This document shows positions 31,048 to 32,889 of a DNA stretch of 32,889 bases, piece after piece (the stretch's first letter is position 1; the number at the start of each line of letters is the position of its first letter). Source of the DNA: an uncultured Clostridium sp. (lineage in GTDB: Bacteria > Bacillota > Clostridia > Lachnospirales > Lachnospiraceae); contig CANPMS010000025.1 of NCBI GenBank assembly GCA_947575275.1, forward strand, positions 1-32,889, in the 5' to 3' direction. The notes beneath the pieces are model-generated. The model did not search any database and was not told the origin of the DNA. It was given only the letters and a program-made list of their open reading frames with translations. A program made the position numbers and the translations under genes.

Positions 31048-31978
31048 TTTCCTGAACCTGGAATATTTTTTAGTTGCTGCAGAAGAGTTAAACTTCACCA
31101 GGGCTGCAAAGCGGCTTTTCATTTCTCAGCAGTCTTTGAGCAATCATATCTCAAATATGGAAAAGGAGTTTGATGTGGTTCTCTTTAACCGTACAACTCC
31201 CCTGACACTGACCTACGCCGGTCAGGCTCTAAAGTTAAAGGCGCGTCAGATGTTGGATCTTCGTGCGGAGACCTACCGCGAATTAACCGACATCAAGGAT
31301 TTTTCCATTGGACAGCTGACTATTGGACTATCCCATACCCGCGGCCGTATCATTCTTCCTGAAATCCTGCCGGTATATAAGGAGCGCTTTCCTAACATTG
31401 ACTTAAAGCTGGTAGAGGGTAACTCCTCCCGGCTGGCTGCCGATTTACTGCACGGCGATGTGGATTTGATCATTGACCTTCTGCCCTTCAAGGTAGAAAA
31501 CGTGGAGTTAGTCCCCATCTGTAAGGAAGAAATCCTTTTAGCAGTGCCGGATATGATACTGGAACATGCGTTTCCAGGACAACTAAATGAGATAAAAACA
31601 CAACTTGAAAATTATACTGACCTCTCACTTCTCTCCAATTGTCCGTTCCTTCTGATTAACAAAGGGAACCGAGTCCGTACCATCGCGGATGAGATATTTG
31701 AGGAATCCCAGATTACCCCCAATATCGTACTGGAAACAGAGAATATCGAGACGGTTCTGGCGCTTGCCGTTAAGGGTATGGGAATCACATTCTATCCCCG
31801 CATGTTTATCTCAGGACACAGAGAAATTCAACAAAGGCTCAATGCTCACTCTCCCCTGAATCTCTATTCTCTAAACCATCCCAAGGTTCATGGAACCCTG
31901 GCAATTGGTTACCACAAAGGACATTATATGTCGCAGGCAACCAAAGAATTCATACAGATTGCAAAGGAAGCTCTGTAA
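31040..31978 (+). CDS. LysR-family transcriptional regulator
   Basis: A 312-residue LTTR. The N-terminal helix-turn-helix is clear (YFLVAAEELNFTRAAKRLF then ISQQSLSNHISNME, residues 9-42), with a linker helix and a periplasmic-binding-like effector domain from about 90 (IGQLTIGLSHTRGRIILPEIL). The effector is unknown. AGGAGG is placed before ATG 31040 within the end of the PHP gene. Its target is probably the promoter region upstream of the PHP gene (inverted repeat at 30195-30227). Confidence 0.93.
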   Translation: MINFLNLEYFLVAAEELNFTRAAKRLFISQQSLSNHISNMEKEFDVVLFNRTTPLTLTYAGQALKLKARQMLDLRAETYRELTDIKDFSIGQLTIGLSHTRGRIILPEILPVYKERFPNIDLKLVEGNSSRLAADLLHGDVDLIIDLLPFKVENVELVPICKEEILLAVPDMILEHAFPGQLNEIKTQLENYTDLSLLSNCPFLLINKGNRVRTIADEIFEESQITPNIVLETENIETVLALAVKGMGITFYPRMFISGHREIQQRLNAHSPLNLYSLNHPKVHGTLAIGYHKGHYMSQATKEFIQIAKEAL

Positions 31979-32005
31979 GTTGTAAGAAAGGACATTTGAT
32001 TTTTC

Positions 32006-32034
32006 TTGACTTTCTTTTCTTTATCTTTTATACT
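32006..32034 (+). promoter_or_regulatory. promoter of the Fur-family regulator gene
   Basis: TTGACT (32006-32011), 17 bases, TATACT (32029-32034): a strong sigma-A promoter, 70 bases before the start codon to the -35. Confidence 0.75.
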
Positions 32035-32039
32035 AAACA

Positions 32040-32054
32040 TGATAATTATTACTA
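32040..32054. promoter_or_regulatory. PerR-box-like operator (autoregulation)
   Basis: TGATAATTATTACTA agrees with the PerR box TTATAATNATTATAA at 11 of 14 fixed positions. It lies on the predicted transcription start, so binding would block the gene's own expression. Confidence 0.6.
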
Positions 32055-32075
32055 TTATTTCCAAAGGAGCCGTTT

Positions 32076-32471
32076 ATGAAGACATTAAAGTATAGCCGTC
32101 AGAGAGAATCCATCAAAGCATGTCTGATGAGCCGCCATGACCATCCGACCGCAGACGCCATATACGAGAGCATCCGAGAGGAATTCCCCAATATAAGCCT
32201 TGGAACCGTCTATCGCAACTTGAATCTTCTAGTGGACTTAGGCGAAATCCGCAAGTTGGCTTTTGGGGACGGAAAGGATCATTTTGATGGTGACACCACC
32301 CAACACTACCATTTTGTATGTCACGAGTGCGGCTCCATTACAGATTTAGCTATGGAAGATATGCCTGACATCAACTGTAAAGCGCAAGAATACACCAATG
32401 GACAGATTAAAGGTCATGCTATCTCATTCTATGGCACTTGTGAAGACTGCCTGAAAAGCAATGGTCACTGA
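32076..32471 (+). CDS. perR: Fur-family repressor, PerR-like
   Basis: A 131-residue metal-dependent repressor. The winged helix (about 8-70) includes HPTADAIYESI and LGTVYRNLNLLVDLGEI. Regulatory-metal ligands probably include H in SRHDHPT, D in HFDGD and HYHF. The structural zinc site is formed by CHEC and CEDC. It fits PerR, which senses peroxide through iron-catalysed histidine oxidation, better than Fur because of the PerR-like box upstream and the rubrerythrin gene downstream. It is slightly short (131 residues), as usual in Clostridia. AAAGGAG precedes ATG 32076. Confidence 0.88.
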   Translation: MKTLKYSRQRESIKACLMSRHDHPTADAIYESIREEFPNISLGTVYRNLNLLVDLGEIRKLAFGDGKDHFDGDTTQHYHFVCHECGSITDLAMEDMPDINCKAQEYTNGQIKGHAISFYGTCEDCLKSNGH

Positions 32472-32474
32472 CTC

Positions 32475-32531
32475 TATAAATTTTTATAAAAGCCATTGAC
32501 ACCAAGAAAAAGTTGTGATAATCTAATATCA
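32475..32531 (+). promoter_or_regulatory. rubrerythrin promoter and possible PerR sites
   Basis: TTGACA (32496-32501), 15 bases, then GATAAT (32517-32522) as an extended -10 (TGTGATAAT). A near-palindrome TATAAATTTTTATA (32475-32488) lies before the -35. The pair TGATA (32516-32520) and TATCA (32527-32531) overlaps the -10. Either could be a PerR site; neither is a full match. Confidence 0.5.
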
Positions 32532-32605
32532 GTAATCATTCTTGATATTGATTGCTAATGAGTTTTGGTCATAAAAATTTTCATACAAAAAAGGAGAGTT
32601 GAGTT

Positions 32606-32889
32606 ATGAAGAAATGGGTTTGTTCTGTATGTGGTTACGTTCATGAGGGTGATACTGCACCGGAGTTCTGTCCTCAGTGTAAAGTTCCGGCTTCTAAGTT
32701 CATTGAGCAGGGCGCTGAAAAGACTTGGGCTGCTGAGCATATTGTAGGTGTCGCACAGGGCGCAAGCGAAGATATTATGATGGATCTGAGAGCAAATTTC
32801 GAGGGCGAGTGTACTGAGGTTGGTATGTACCTTGCTATGGCAAGAGTTGCTCACAGAGAGGGTTATCCAGAGATCGGTCTGTACTGGGA
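32606..32889 (+). CDS. rbr: rubrerythrin with N-terminal rubredoxin (reverse rubrerythrin), partial
   Basis: The first 94 residues of a protein cut by the window end. An N-terminal rubredoxin knuckle pair (CSVCGY at 6-11 and CPQCK at 22-26) is followed by the start of a ferritin-like diiron domain ([20 protein letters not shown] with the first Glu ligands). Rubredoxin first is the reverse rubrerythrin order, an NADH-linked peroxide reductase of clostridia. It lies 134 bases after the PerR-like gene and would be its target. AAGGAGAG precedes ATG 32606. The codon pattern (many T-ending codons) suggests high expression. Confidence 0.93.
   Translation, partial: MKKWVCSVCGYVHEGDTAPEFCPQCKVPASKFIEQGAEKTWAAEHIVGVAQGASEDIMMDLRANFEGECTEVGMYLAMARVAHREGYPEIGLYW

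Noticed and set aside
1..32889. CRISPR array, insertion sequence, prophage or rRNA
   Set aside because: No regularly spaced repeats, transposase or phage proteins, or rRNA stretches were seen on reading both strands.

Overview
The window looks like chromosome of a spore-forming, anaerobic Firmicute, most likely a Lachnospiraceae or related Clostridia. The reasons are a SipL-like spore protein, SpoIIID, an orphan PrcB-type lipoprotein, a LytS/LytT pair next to a short CstA, a HemC-CobA-HemD fusion, a rubredoxin-first rubrerythrin, strong AGGAGG ribosome sites, and moderate base composition. No insertion sequence, phage gene, CRISPR array, rRNA or tRNA was found. The family assignment is an inference from gene content.

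Layout. (1) 1-3950, minus strand: a SipL-like SPOCS/LysM protein, a TtcA-type thiolation enzyme translationally coupled to serine acetyltransferase, and a small PrcB-type lipoprotein. (2) 4053-5895, plus strand: a secreted PI-PLC-like enzyme with two C-terminal calcium-binding type beta-gamma-crystallin domains, with its own promoter and terminators. (3) 5968-6246: spoIIID. (4) 6407-14748, minus strand: a ten-gene L-ascorbate operon, in transcription order ulaG, ulaC, ulaA, ulaB, DeoR-type regulator, ulaE, a seven-bladed propeller protein of unknown function, ulaF, a HAD phosphatase and a TalC-type transaldolase. (5) 14749-15146: AT-rich divergent control region. (6) 15147-16682, plus: PutP-type symporter. 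(7) 16739-18028, minus: CcdA-TlpA fusion. (8) 18225-22299, plus: LytS, LytT and CstA, with a LytTR-type operator before cstA. (9) 22302-27049, minus: a precorrin-2 dehydrogenase, the HemC-CobA-HemD fusion, a Cof phosphatase, and a trigger-factor-like lipoprotein. (10) 27154-30113, minus: M18 aminopeptidase, small alarmone synthetase, and an S1-domain protein. (11) 30298-32889, plus: PHP hydrolase with a LysR regulator, a PerR-like repressor, and the start of a rubrerythrin.

How the genes work together. The PTS proteins would bring in ascorbate as its 6-phosphate. UlaG opens the lactone. UlaE and UlaF turn L-xylulose 5-phosphate into D-xylulose 5-phosphate, which TalC can feed into sugar-phosphate metabolism. 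The decarboxylase UlaD, needed between UlaG and UlaE, is not in the operon, while an unassigned cytoplasmic seven-bladed propeller sits between ulaE and ulaF. That gap plus orphan is the most interesting point of the window. The heme genes supply uroporphyrinogen III and sirohydrochlorin or siroheme. PerR and rubrerythrin form a peroxide-defence pair. LytS/LytT probably switches on CstA in response to a small carboxylate or a starvation signal.
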